DNA of 64,000 nucleotides, from the NCBI GenBank assembly GCA_032622095.1, contig CP136066.1, positions 43,165,835-43,229,834 on the forward strand. The letters are read 5' to 3'. Shown here piece by piece: positions 33,115 to 45,283 of the stretch (position 1 is the stretch's first letter; each line of letters starts with the position of its first letter). The position numbers and the translations under genes are program-made. The notes beneath the pieces were generated by a model. That model saw nothing but the letters and a program-made list of their open reading frames with translations, was not told the DNA's origin and ran no database searches. This DNA comes from Siphonodentalium dalli. Its lineage: Eukaryota > Mollusca > Scaphopoda > Gadilida > Siphonodentaliidae.

Positions 33115-34762
33115 ACTGCATGGGTTGAAACTTACTGTCAAGAGTTGGGTTAAAATTTTGATTAAAAAACACTTTCCCTCTTCATACATGTATATGGTAT
33201 GTTAGGCAAGTTACATGTACATGTAGTTGCAATGTATACCAGTACATGACATACCGGTGGGCACAAAAATCATTATTTTAGTTCCAATGGCATTTACAAG
33301 TATACATGTACCTTGCAACTACATACAGAGTGAGGTAGTTTTGTCTCATTTAATATTTCTAAATGAGTTTCTCCCTTTGAATGACATAAACTAATGTGAG
33401 TATACACATGAGCTCTGATGTGAAATACATAATGTATGTATACCAAAAAATCATTATTTCTTAGTCTAAGGACATGTTTCCTGTCATTATCTTACTGCTT
33501 AAAAATATAGATTTGTAATAGTATGCTGTAATGCTCCAGAAATAGCCATATTTTGTCCTGGTTCATAAGAACACATTATTTCTTAGTGTTAGAAGGACAT
33601 GTTGGCTTATTATATGACTCATAAACCCCCAAATGTACATGTAAACAGTACATTTGGGAAAGAGACACACCATCTTTATCTTTTTTATATCGGTAGCAAT
33701 TGATCAGCTAGCAATATATGCTATAAATAGTATTCAGATGGTAGAGATTAAACAATTACACTAATTGCACCAACTCGAAACAGTTAAAATACCCTGTATA
33801 ATACAGACTCTGATCAAGGACTATGTCACACATACACACCCCCACCCCGCTTTGGTATGCGATATTCAGGCCATTTTCAGGTGGTATGCTATATACATAC
33901 CCAATGTTATCTGGTACTAGGATTTCACACGGCAATATAACCGGCATTCAGGATTCAGCAAAAAGGCTGGTATGCAGATATTATAGCACAAAATTAAATT
34001 TTGAGTATTTTCCAGCCCAAACAGACCCGAGTGATATATTTGTATCTAATTCAGTATAATACCTCTTGATATGTTGATGTTTTGGATACTATTCCAGCAA
34101 ATGTGAGAACACTGTTAACTGGTGATCAGTATTCATGGGTGGTAGGGGGTAACACCCTCATATATGCCAATCACAATTGAATAGACCAGTCTGGGAGGGG
34201 TCGCCGCCTCGCCCCCTCAATACCAGTTAATGTAAAAGGTTGAATCATGCGTACCAGTTACAAGTAAGAAAATATTGAATGAAAACTAATATTAAACTAA
34301 TAATATAGTTTTCATATACATGTACTAGTATTTGCTGAAGTTGTATCCATAACTGCTACATATACTATAGATAATAGATTGAATTACATCATAAATATCA
34401 TTTGGGCTGGTAAATAGTAAAACAAAATTAATTTTGTGCCACAAAATCTGCGAACCAGGCTTTTTGTTGAATCCTGAATACCGGTTAAACTGTGCAAATG
34501 AATCCCGACTACCAAATTAGCAGAGGGGTATGAATCATGCATACCGCCTGAAAATTGTACTTAAATGTTTTCAATTTACTTCATTTACAAGTATATGTAC
34601 CTGCACATGTAGCTGATTCACCTAACAATTTTTTTATCTTTAAATATGTGAGATCCAATCGGAAATCATGTGAGTACTGTGCATTAGTCCGAGAGTCTGA
34701 TAACCTGGGTGTTTAATAGTCCCACTGTTTGGTTATTATACAGTGTATATTGTCTCAAAATG
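33115..34762. other. Intergenic, no gene seen
   Basis: AT-rich, with many tacatgta words. The short open frames show no exon-like signals or domain patterns. Two stretches near 33,840-33,960 and 34,420-34,550 share words in inverted order (ccattttcaggtggtatgc against gcataccgcctgaaaattg), so an old inverted element may lie between about 33,830 and 34,560. Confidence 0.45.
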
Positions 34763-36040
34763 TGTAATCTTCATGCCAAGTTTATAGCGAGGCTGTCAGA
34801 TCACAAAATATCTTCCCAAAAGCATCCTTACATGTATGCATAAACTATCAATTGCATAAATATTGCATTAATTTGTGTACATTTTTATGGGCAATACATG
34901 TTATGTCATGAGTAATTTATTTTGTATGGGGGTAAGACTATTACCATACATGTATATAACTAAAATTAATGTGTTGTAAAACACAATCAATTCTTTCAAA
35001 CCCGGGTACCATGCATTGAACCGTTGGACCATTTGAACCTCATAATATTGAACTTCCTGACAATCGAACTACTAGTAATGAACACTCTGACTAACGCACT
35101 GTACATGATTGAGTTAATTGTTATGTGACCTCAGGAATTGGTCCAAGTAATTTTTCTGATTTACTAGTAAATGTCATTCAAATTGTTCCAATTGTATCGA
35201 CCTACCGATTTTGTGTTTTCATCCAAATTGCAATAAAGGACTACACACATGTACCAGTACACGTAAATGTACCAAGACGGTCCAAGAGTCCCCCATTTAC
35301 AATGAGAGGCCGCAATAATAATAGTCTCCCAAGTTGTAATCTTCAGGCCCAGTTTATAGCGACAGTTACATGTAGGTAACATACTAGTAGTAGACACCCA
35401 ATTATACACGAAATATCTTCCCCGAAGCATCTATCAGTACATCTACATGCCCAGGCCCCTGGGGAAAAAACTGAAATACCAATATAGACTATACCAGTCA
35501 CTGGCATAGTCTATATTGGTATTATTGTATTTTTCTCCAGGGGCTTGTTAAGTTGTGAGTAGATATATTCATAAAATATCAATTGGATAAAACATGCATT
35601 GTGTACATGTACATGTATATCGACAATACATGTTAAGTCTCAAGTAAATAACTTTGTACGACAGTAATTGATACTCTCAACCCGGGTAACACTGAACCTT
35701 TGGACTATTGAACCCTCAAACTATTGAACTTCTTGACAATCGAACCCATCGGACTACTAGTAACGAACACTCGGACTAACGCACTATCATTTAATCATCA
35801 TAAATATGATTGAGGTATATGTAATAATGTACATGTACATGATTGAGGTAATGGTTCTGTGACCCTATGAATTGGTCCAAGCTATATTTCTGCTTTAAAT
35901 GTCAATATAATTGACCGAATTGTATGGACTTATCGATTTTTGGTTTTCATCAATTTCATCCAAAAAGCCAAATTACACTGAGGAACTATACACATGTAAA
36001 TGTATTAAGAGCCCTCCATTTGCAACGAGAGGCTGCAAAT
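34763..36040 (+). repeat. Tandem duplication of a 570-700 bp non-coding unit
   Basis: Unit 1 (34,763-35,334) and unit 2 (35,335 to about 36,040) share tgtaatcttca, tttatagcga, caatcgaac, actactagtaa, gaattggtccaag and other words in the same order, with roughly one base in five to ten changed. Unit 2 also has an extra hairpin (35,455-35,544). Confidence 0.75.
35455..35544. repeat. Hairpin present only in the second copy of the duplication
   Basis: Arms gcccctggggaaaaaa ... ataccaatatagactat and atagtctatattggtat ... tttttctccaggggc fold into a stem of about 40 bp with a short tip around accagtcactgg. Unit 1 lacks this segment at the corresponding place, so it was gained after duplication or lost from unit 1. 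Confidence 0.75.
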
Positions 36041-36644
36041 GAGTAAGGCGGTGATGCAGTGTGCAACTGCACCAATTCTATAATCTAAACCCACAAAGTG
36101 ACATATAATGGTCTATCCCTAAATAGAACATATGGTACATGTACGTCATGGTAAGTACTGTAAAAAATTATCTGGCTGAAAGGCTGTCATGAGAAAAATT
36201 AATGTGGTGTACCACGGGTGAAACACTGCAGTAATTCACGTGGTTACAGCCGTTAAAAAAAATATTACTGCAGTAAGATTTAATACCAGCGGATACTGCA
36301 TCAGTGTTGAAATGGTTTGGGTTTTTCATAGTTGACTAATCGACAATAAAAAATCAAGTCGAAGTACATGTAGACTAATCGACCCATTTCCATGGAAAAC
36401 TTCCAATTTACTATGTGGTTATTGAGTTAAAATCAATGAGAGATAACTGTAGTTCCCATTTTGTGTGGGACGTAATGATTCATTGTATTGGGATACACTG
36501 TCAATGATACACGTATCATATCATGTGTATTGTGATACAGGAAATCAAGTAATATTTTAAGATGGGAATGTGTAAACTTGAGCAAAACCTGCAATTTCCA
36601 AAGTTTAAATGCCTGTTATGTGTATTAACTCATATAGCTAACTA

Positions 36645-37104
36645 TTAAAGGTGCTCAATCAGATTTGAATGTCCCCATATAATCAGATTCCAACAACAAC
36701 ATTTTTAAAAATTCTGCTTCATTTATCAGCATCGATTAATTGCCCAAATATAATGCTAACCACTGTCAACTACATGTATAGTATAAAATTGCCCGATACG
36801 TGATATTTATCAACATGTTGTTCGATGAAGTTTGGCCTTATTATCAACACAAAGCCTCTTGATTTTAGAGTTATCCATTTTCATCCCAATTTGGTCTGAG
36901 ACTGTCGGCTCATGAAATTTTTCTGGGCCACTAATAAGTCTCGATTGTGAAATTTATTAAGATTTCAAAAATTAATATGTAATAACTCTGAGCTTGATAC
37001 ATGTAGGTGGGTTCCTCGACTTGATTCAAATAATTTTTACCCCTGAATCCATATACATGTAAATAGTAATTGAGTGGGCACTTAATCGGATTATGCATCT
37101 TTAA
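36645..37104. mobile_element. TTAA MITE (family 1 relative, copy 2)
   Basis: Begins TTAAAGGTGCTCAATC and ends with cggattatgcatctTTAA. It contains the family words ggttcctcgacttgattcaa and ttttacccctgaatcc. Diverged from the copy at 32,680. Confidence 0.65.
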
Positions 37105-37117
37105 ACTGTATTTGAAT

Positions 37118-37440
37118 TTAAAGATGCATAATCCGATTAAGGGCTCCCTCGGTTACTATTTATTTGGACTTGAAGGTTAAAAAATATTTGGTTCGAGTCG
37201 AGGAACCCACCTATCAAAGTTCAGAGCCGACGTTCTCAGACCAAATTTCAGATGAAGATCGATGACTCTAAAACCAAGAGGCTCTCTGTTAATAAGGCCA
37301 ATTTTTTTAGAACAACATGTTGATAAATAACACATGTTGGGCAATTTTATACTATAGTTGACAGTGGTCAGCATTTCTAAATATGTTGTTGTTGGAATCT
37401 GATTATATGGGGATCATCGAACAAGATTGAGTACCTTTAA
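37118..37440. mobile_element. TTAA MITE (copy 3, inverted against copy 2)
   Basis: Begins TTAAAGATGCATAATCCG and ends gattgagtacctTTAA. It lies 13 bp from copy 2 in the opposite orientation, so the pair forms a large palindrome centred near 37,111. Internal words such as caacatgttgataaat match copy 2 in reverse. Confidence 0.65.
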
Positions 37441-38794
37441 AATGAACTGTAGAAAGAGAATAGAAATACTCAGATAATTAGTTTTTGACCATTATTACAA
37501 CTAGAAAACAAACACAACTAACACTAAATCATCAAATAAAGCAATAAATTGTCATTTTATGGCAGTACTAGGGGAGGCCAGCTCCAACTTAGGGCTGTGG
37601 CCTTCAGATATGACTTTGGCATATAAAACAGGTGTCCCCAAATAATTACTGGAAACTACACTGGCTGTTCCATCCGATTATAGTTCTGAATTCATCACAA
37701 TATACGAAAACTACTCAGAATAAACATTCAAATGCACCACTAAATAAATTTGCGCAAAGCTGAAAATAATAGTTACCATGGCGACCATCTTGGGTGGCCG
37801 ACCGGAACCAAAATGGGACGTTCTCATCATGGGGTCATAATGAGTTACTCAACATGCAAAGTTCAAAGAAAATTTATGTATAAATGCGGTAGACTGTGAA
37901 AAAGGAATCCATGATGGCTGTAATGGCGTTCATTTTGTGTGGCCGACAGGAACCAAAACAGGCCGTTCTCGTCTAAACATTAATCCTAACATGTATATTA
38001 AATTTGGTAATGATCCAATTAGAAATACGGCTTGTAGACTATTAGCACATATATTCAATTTTTTAACGTAGCGTGATACGTTGCGGAACTACAAATAGAG
38101 ATTATGTCCCATGGAAAAAAAGATATATGAAGTTAGGTATTTTGCATAAACAAGCATTGAACATAAATCCTACCAAATTATGACTGCGCATTCGCCATTA
38201 CGAGGACCCCCTTATGGGCAATTCTATGATAAGAGACACTCGAGGATGATGTTTATGAGCAATGCGACTGATTTTGACCATCATTTTGTTCAAATTATAG
38301 GAGAACACACGAATAAATTCCAAGCTTCATTATAGTCTCGAATTTCACTTAAAATGACGCAACTGCACGTATTTACACAGCCCATGCTATTTCCTTTCCA
38401 AAAAGGTATGAAGAGTAATATAGGCGACATATGCAGTGCGACAGGGACAAAATACAGACACTACCACCGGACCGGTATACCTGTCTTAGTACGGGATATA
38501 GCAAAGGCCATCAAAGATAAATAAGTCAATTGTTTCCGGTTACGTGGCTAAAAAATTCCAGGTAGGTAGGTAGGAATTGTTTTTATTTTGCATTTAAAAA
38601 AAACTAATTTATTTTGAATTTCACGCTAAAATTATGGGTAATATTGACTGCAATATCCATGGGTGAAATAAAATGCTACCATTATGATTGCATCATTGAA
38701 ATTCCCTCCAAATAATATGTCCTGTGAGGAAATGTTTATCACAGTGAAGATTATTGAACAGCTTCACATAGAGTATGCAATTTATTGACAAGGC
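37441..38794. other. Intergenic, with relics of a dispersed repeat
   Basis: The stretch 37,770-38,060 shares words with the tandem array at 55,100-56,100 (accaaaa, ggccgttctcgt, ttggtaatgatc, tgtagac), so it is probably an old member of the same family. At 38,560 a run of taggtaggtagg occurs; a similar word is seen at 39,540, beyond the next MITE. No gene seen. Confidence 0.45.
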
Positions 38795-39394
38795 TTAAAG
38801 GGATACTGTACCCAAATGTTGTTGTTGGTTTCTATAGTCTCTGAGTCGGAGAATAAGGTAACAATTTTCCATTATTTGAAAGTCTATTGAGTACGAAGAA
38901 GTGTTACGGATGGCAAATTTACCAGAATGCAAAAATACAAATTGTTGTTGTCGAGTAATTTTTGTACAGTTTTCAACCAAATGTATCAAATAAAAGTTAT
39001 ATTATATATGCATACTAGTCCCATGTACTCATTTATGTTATTGTATCATCACTAGTCAGTGAGTGGCTTGAGTATTCTCCCCGTATCAGCATAATGTTTC
39101 AAACGATCGTGTGTGCAATGGGTTTACTAATCCAGTATCCCTCAATTATAATTTGATTACGTCTTGTACAAGGAAATTCGTATTTTAATTTACGCCATTT
39201 TATGGCTCCAGCCATAAATTCAATTTATATTAAATTATTAACTTTTAAATTATTAAATTTTAAGATAGCCTATTAACCTGAGCGTTTACAGAATACATCT
39301 TCGACTCAAATTACTTATGTTTCTATATATTATCGATAATAGATCGTTGTTATCACCGGAAATTTATTGCAAATGGCGTACAGTACCCCTTTAA
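38795..39394. mobile_element. MITE with TTAAAGGG ends
   Basis: Starts TTAAAGGGATACTGTACCC and ends GCGTACAGTACCCCTTTAA; about 19 bp of terminal inverted repeat with few mismatches, flanked by TTAA. The 560-bp interior is AT-rich and non-coding. A piggyBac-like origin is possible from the TTAA. Confidence 0.65.
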
Positions 39395-39633
39395 AATGTA
39401 GACTTCTACCATACAAATCAAATTATGCATCAGTACATAACTGTTGCATTCTAAGGTAAATATATGTTGGAATAGTCAATACAAATGAGTCGCATCAGTT
39501 AACTTTTAAAAATTATTTTTCCAGGTATCACAAATTTTTCCAGGTAGGTAGGGTACTAGTAATAGGAAACAAAAACGTTATTTTGTTAGGCCTAAGTTTC
39601 GAACCAGTATACTCGTCTTACAGGTTGAAAGGG

Positions 39634-40025
39634 TTAAGTTTCCTCACTGTGTACATACAATTTATTGTTTTTTATGAAAAACTTAATCTGGTCCCAGGGT
39701 CGAGCACTAAGGACAGGAGCCTTCCTCATAGCCTCCAGACATTGAAATTTCCCTGGTAGGCTATTAGAAGTGAAATACTTTCCTAACTGCTGATGGATAG
39801 CAGCCTTTTCTTCATCTGTCCATTTTTTCCGGACGTTCGATTTTCTCCTTTTTGATTTTGGTTGTTCTGAGGAAGTGGCATGTGTGACATCTTTCGTCCT
39901 TTGTTTTGTAGAAGACGTATGTATTTCTTCTGATTGCACATGTATGTCTTGTATATCTTCTGATTGTTCTGCATCATCAAATTCTGTCAATTTATCAAAG
40001 AGGTAATTATACATTCTGATGACAA
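39634..40025 (-). CDS. Fusion gene, terminal exon with Myb/SANT-like domain
   Basis: 392 nt; acceptor gcgcag, stop at 39,634-39,636. Joined with the previous donor it reads EVVVIRMYNYLFDKLTE, then an acidic stretch, a basic stretch (PKSKRRKSNVRKK) and KKWTDEEKAAIHQQLGKYF with PWDQIKFFIKN. W-T-x-E-E and the later W suggest a Myb/SANT-like helix-turn-helix. The same tail occurs in related recombinase-like proteins of other animals (from memory). It is open here, but out of reach if translation stops at the upstream lesions. Confidence 0.68.
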
Positions 40026-41482
40026 CTGCGCACCCTGAATGCCCTCTAACAGAGAAATGTGCATTGATTGATCACTTTACTTACTTAACACATATCCACT
40101 GAGCTATAAAACAGCCAATGTCAAAAGCTTAGCTTGCAAGAAATTTGACCCAATGTCGGTCACAATGTTGTTTACTGCGCAATACTGATTAGGTTACATT
40201 GCAACATAATTGGGCTGAATATAGAAAATTTGTTGTGCCCATAAAAAGAACAGTCCAGAATCCTCTGGCGATATTTGGGCTATGCCCATCTGCTAGTGAA
40301 GAGTTTGATGCCAAGATATTTGAGATCGCGTACCAGCATGCAGTCCAAAAATGGATTCATTTAATACACACATGTGATATAAGCATGTGACAAACATGAC
40401 AGACAAAGGACAAACACTTCTTCATAATATAAGTATACTAGCTATGTGCCTGCTGACTCCGTTGTAGATTTCATGTCAAGGTCATATGATAGGGGCAGTA
40501 AGACTCCGTAAATATGGTACCCACTGTGAGATTACCCTGCATACAAAAAGTGAAGTCTATCCGAAATATTGTTCCCAAGATAAGGCTAAAGGTCATTGTG
40601 GGTACCTGTATGGAAGGATAGGGACAGACATGATGAGGTTACTGCCCACCCCAAAATACCCCTATATACCAAACTTAATCTCTATAGGCAATTTAGTTCC
40701 TGAGATAACAGTGTCACTTGGTCATACACCGTGTCTGTTTCAAGGTTACAGGAACATCGGAAGGGCAAATCATCTTGACAGCATTCCCAAAATACCCTTC
40801 CAGTCCCAAAATACTTTAGAAAGCAAATTTGTTTGATATAGGCCCAACAGTTTACGTGTGTACCTGATTAAGAGAAAGCATGTATCATATTCTGACCCAA
40901 GTTATAAATTTAAAGGGGTATATGTCAGAAACTATTAGAATTAATATTCTGAGAAATTCGTTTGCTGTTTTAATTAAGGTCTTCAAAATCTAGAAATAAT
41001 CCAGTAACAATTTAAACCAATATCTTTCAAGTGACTGTATAACTAAAGTTATTTATTATACGACAGTATTTCTCTCCCCGTATCTTGCTGAAATATGTTA
41101 TGATCTGAATTAAAAGATGTTCATTTAGTAACTAATTGAACCGTGTTATGAATATTCTTTTGTTATAGCAATCCGAGTTATTATTATTTGCTGATCGTCG
41201 AAGTCTCAAAATATCAATCGACCGTGGGAGAAAATTCTCATTTTTCATTGAACTTTTGGAAACTCTGAATGCCAGTAGACATATAATAAACGCTTTATCA
41301 ATACAGGGTAGTTATATGTATCACAGTATCATGTCTCGTTGAGGAGATCATATCACTGTATCAACCTCACTGCCAAAGGCAGCTCGTTTGATACAGATCT
41401 GACTTCAACTCGACTTGATATGGCAGACCATATCACTATACTGTACTGATAATGGGTATGTATAACAACTAAAGTTACTTAC
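40026..41482 (-). other. Intron of the fusion gene between recombinase and terminal exons
   Basis: AT-rich, no other gene seen. The open frame at 40,486-40,836 on the plus strand has no domain pattern; proline-rich cccaaaatacccc words recur in it, so it is probably a repeat by-product. Confidence 0.5.
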
Positions 41483-44096
41483 CAACTTCTGAATCTGTAT
41501 CCATCTCTATTTCATCCAAAGATTTGCCCTGATACTTGTGCATGTTCCCCTTCTCTACCTCTAGAAGCAGTTTACTGACTTTACATAGTTGTAGAGTCTC
41601 TTCCGGTAGTCTGTAATATTCTCTGTGAGTGCGTATATATCGTGTCCCATAAAGTTAGCTAAAACATCCAACTCATTGTTCTTCAAATTCATTATCTGTG
41701 ATATAGTTGCCACATGTTTTCTCAATTGAGTTGATGTTAACAGTTCAGGCTTTGTAGCACCACATTCTTTTGACATTCTTCGTATAACGTCACTGCATCT
41801 GATTGGGGTCTCTGTACAACCTGCTCTAGCAAAGACATAAGGGTTGTCCTCCTTTATATTTCCTTACTTTCGACACTTTTCGTCACTGAGAATATCCATT
41901 TGCAGTCTTAGTTTTTTTGTGATTAGGACGGCTACGCGTCTCCCTTTTTTACCCCTCAATTCTACTCTGTCCATTGCCTCAGCAAGTTTTATTTCAAAAG
42001 AAGAGAGTGACTTTTTTATTTCACCCTGAAGTTCTGCTTTATTATTAATTCCAGACTTGTAAATATCAACAGGCAACAGCTCCACCTCACCTCCTCTTCT
42101 TCTGTTGAACAGGACAAGTTGCCCGAGAGTCACCTCTGCTAATGCCCGGAAGTTAATTTCATCGATATCTGAAGATAGATTTGCTGAATACTCAGAAGCC
42201 TTGGACTCCATGTATTTGTGTAATTTTCTCAGATCCTCTGTCAGTGGTACTCGTTTTGGATTGTTAAATTTTCTTCGACTCAGGGTTTCCCTTGCAGGGG
42301 CATTAACTTCATATTTCCAGTTACTTCCACAAAGTTCCATAAATGCAGCAGCATTATCTTTTTCTTCAACTTGGCCAGCGATGCTTGCTTTATCTTTCAC
42401 TATTTGACCACATTGAATTAATGCAGTTCCCAGTTTGACAGCCAAACTTGGAGTTTTGTAAGAAAGGTTTTCCTCATTAAAACATGCAGTGCTCTTCACT
42501 GCTTTGACAACATCCCAGAACACCTTGGGTTTGACGCAATCTGCCATGGTCTGAATATTCGTATTTATTTGCCTTATATTCAACAGGAATCTTGCAAGTT
42601 CTCTTATTTTATTTCTCACATATTGGTACTGTCTTTTATTTAATCCACACGACTTAAGAAGTCTTTGGCCGAAATCAACAATAACCGTATCATTTCTTGC
42701 TGCAAGCGACACTTCATCAACTGATAATTTGTCCAAGATATTTTCTCGAAAAGCAATTTCGGTGTTGTGTGATACTGGCAAAAGCGAACTACCTGCACGC
42801 TGATGGTAGGTTCTTCCCTCGTGTGTTTTCTGGACCATCTTGATGCAATTTTTTGAATGTCTCCACAATTCACTTTTTGAGAAGAAACCTCTGCAATGTT
42901 GACAAGGTAAATAATCCATCCACACATTTTTCCTTGAAGGCCGTCTGATAACACTTCCATCATTAGAATCGAGAACAATCATGTTATGCATGAAGTTTCC
43001 TCGGTTAAATAAATCCTGGAAAGCATCATTACATTCTTTACTGCCTTTCCTAAAATTTGTTGCAATGATAACATCTGATTCATTTTAGTGAATGGATTCC
43101 AAGTATCTTCTTAACTTCTTATACCCTTTCCGACAAAACGAACAATAATTTATTCTATTGTAGATTCTTTTTTCACCACATTTTTCAGTTGTATCAACTG
43201 CTATCAAACTATTAACGTCTTCTGAACAACAAGATGTGCTATCTGGCTCAGTTATGTCAGTAGCCTGTTCTGTACAGTATGTTGATGTGCTTTCTAGCAC
43301 CGAATGAGTAAGTATATTGTCAGTAGATTTGTACTCACTCATACATGTACTTGTGCTTATAGCTTCATTTTGGCACTTCATCAATTCAGGGAATGGATAG
43401 ATGTCTGAGAATTCATCCTCTGAACATGGCACCTTATCCTCATCATCTGAACTTTGTTCCCCACTTGGTTGATACTCAGAACCACTACTTGCCAATTCTT
43501 CCTCACTTGGTTGATACTCGGAACCACTACTTGCCAAATCTTCATCATCTGACAAACTGATGTCCGCAACCTGAAGGTTCTGAGAAGGTACTACATACTC
43601 AATGTTACAAGGAGGTTCCTTGTCCTCGATTTTCTGAGAAGGATCTGCAACCTGTATGTTCTGATCATGTTCCAAGTGAACAATGTTATGAGAAAGTTCA
43701 ACATTATGAACAGGCTCCAAGCAACCAATGTTCTGAGAAGGTTCTGCAACTTTTATGTTTAGAGAAGGCTCCGCATCCTTGATATTTTCAGAAGGCTTCA
43801 AATCGCCCATGCTTTTCTGAGGTTCTGCATACTTGACGTTCTGAGAAGGTTCTACACATTCTATGTTCTGCAACTTTTATGTTTAGAGAAGGCTCCGCAA
43901 CCTTGATATTTTCAGAAGGCTTCAAATCGCACATGCTTTTCTGAGGTTCTACATACTTGACGTTCTGAGAAGGTTCTACACATTCTATGTTCTGAGAAGG
44001 TTCTGCAACTTCTATGCTCTGTGAAGGTTCTGGGTAGTCGATGTTCCCCGAAGGCGCTCCATCATATTCTGATTTTTTCTTTTTTTTAACTGTGAC
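41483..44096 (-). pseudogene. Linker, zinc-finger and tyrosine recombinase exon with four disabling lesions
   Basis: 2,614 nt; acceptor gttccag, donor gtaagt. It starts VTVKKKKKSEYDG, then a linker of Glu-Pro-Ser-Gln-Asn-(Ile/Val) repeats of about 12-13 residues and an acidic Ser-rich stretch. Then a finger YCSFCRKGYKKLRRYLESIH, in which the usual first His is Tyr, and a second finger LPCQHCRGFFSKSELWRHS. The recombinase core shows FNRRRGGE (Arg box), LRGKKGRRVAVLITKK (Lys strand), STQLRKHVATIS and NFMGHD (His/Arg boxes). HREYYRL, with the candidate nucleophile Tyr, is readable only in the +2 frame. Lesions: 11-bp deletion at 43,870; TAA at 43,085-43,087; TAA at 41,864-41,866; extra TA in tatatat at 41,634-41,640. 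Apart from these, the frame stays open across the exon. Confidence 0.75.
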
Positions 44097-44465
44097 CTGG
44101 AACAGAAATTATGAGAAATTAGTCAGTATTAGTGTCAACTCAAACATTTGGCTGTTTTCTTCATTTACTGCAATTAGTGTGGAAACAATATGTCAATTAT
44201 GATAAAGATACAAATAAAATTTGATGCTAAATTACCTCTTAATGATTTTGTTGAAAAAACTCCTTACAATGTTTTTAGTAAAATTGAATGTTCGGCGATA
44301 TAAAACACATGTTTATAATGGGTTTTTTCAATTACTTGAACATTCCACTAAAATTATTCAAAAATCTGGCAGACCGGGAATCTATACCCTCATTCTTGGA
44401 CCGAGGTATGAAAACTAAGATAAGAAATCTCTATCAATGTGAATCTGATCTTCCCCTATGTACAT

Positions 44466-45275
44466 TAGGGCTGCAACGATTCACCGCGGTTTCGGTGAAT
44501 CGCGATGTTTACCGGCGGTGCGATACGCGGTTCGTTTCGTAATTATTCCGGTACGTTTTCGATCCGCATTTTTGTCACCCAAGCTCTCTGAGAGGACACT
44601 TTTCATTGGCTGTAACCGCAAAGATTCCGTATTTTCCTTTTCTGTTAACCAATCAAAATCGTTCTTCCGCGAGGGTCAGTTGAATATATTTGACATTTAA
44701 AATCAAAACAAATTAACATGTCGGAAGTATCGCATGATAAAAGTTCTCAGCCAGTCGGAGACGGGCCTGGCGGGATAACTCGAAAAATTGTCGGGGCGCT
44801 GGCGAAGTTTATATCGCCGGTGTGGAAGCACTTTGGGTTTTGTGCGTTCAAGTTGAAAGTCTGATGCCCTAAAGCAGTTTGTTTTCAGTTAATTTTAATT
44901 TTCATTGGAACATAAATTAATTATCCTCAAACAGAAATCATGACAGACGCAAAAACTAAAGGTTACTCAGAAGGATATCTCAAAACATGTGCACCCTTCA
45001 GCACTTTTTTTGGTGAGAGTGATCCTTTGACCTTAGGAATCTTTGATTGCCAAATAACTGTACAGGGTGCCGAGATGGTATAACATCAAGTGTGGTCATA
45101 ATTAAAGTACATGGCTGAATAATAGTACACATAATGGCTATTAATGCAACAGAACAATCCAAAGTTGTAAACTGATCCAATTTTCAGTCTGCAATGTATC
45201 GCGATACGTATCGTATCGTTGCAAAAAATAGTGATACGTATCGAATCGCGAGGTGGGCGTATCGTTGCAGCCCTA
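44466..45275 (+). mobile_element. hAT element, 810 bp, internally deleted
   Basis: Terminal inverted repeats TAGGGCTGCAACGAT and ATCGTTGCAGCCCTA; both sides carry the 8-bp target duplication ATGTACAT (44,458-44,465 and 45,276-45,283). Eight-base duplications are a hAT hallmark. Subterminal cgatacgtatcgtatcg words near the right end are typical transposase-binding-type repeats. It lies in an intron of the fusion gene. Confidence 0.85.
44718..44864 (+). pseudogene. BED-finger start of a hAT transposase
   Basis: ATG at 44,718 opens a 48-codon frame ending SPVWKHFGF and CAFKLKV with TGA at 44,862. S.VWKHFGF is the opening of the BED zinc finger at the N-terminus of hAT transposases (ZBED relatives). 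The rest of the transposase is missing, so this is a non-autonomous relic. Confidence 0.65.
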
Positions 45276-45283
45276 ATGTACAT

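Noticed and set aside
42105-42407. Plus-strand 100-codon frame
   Set aside because: Antisense of the recombinase exon.
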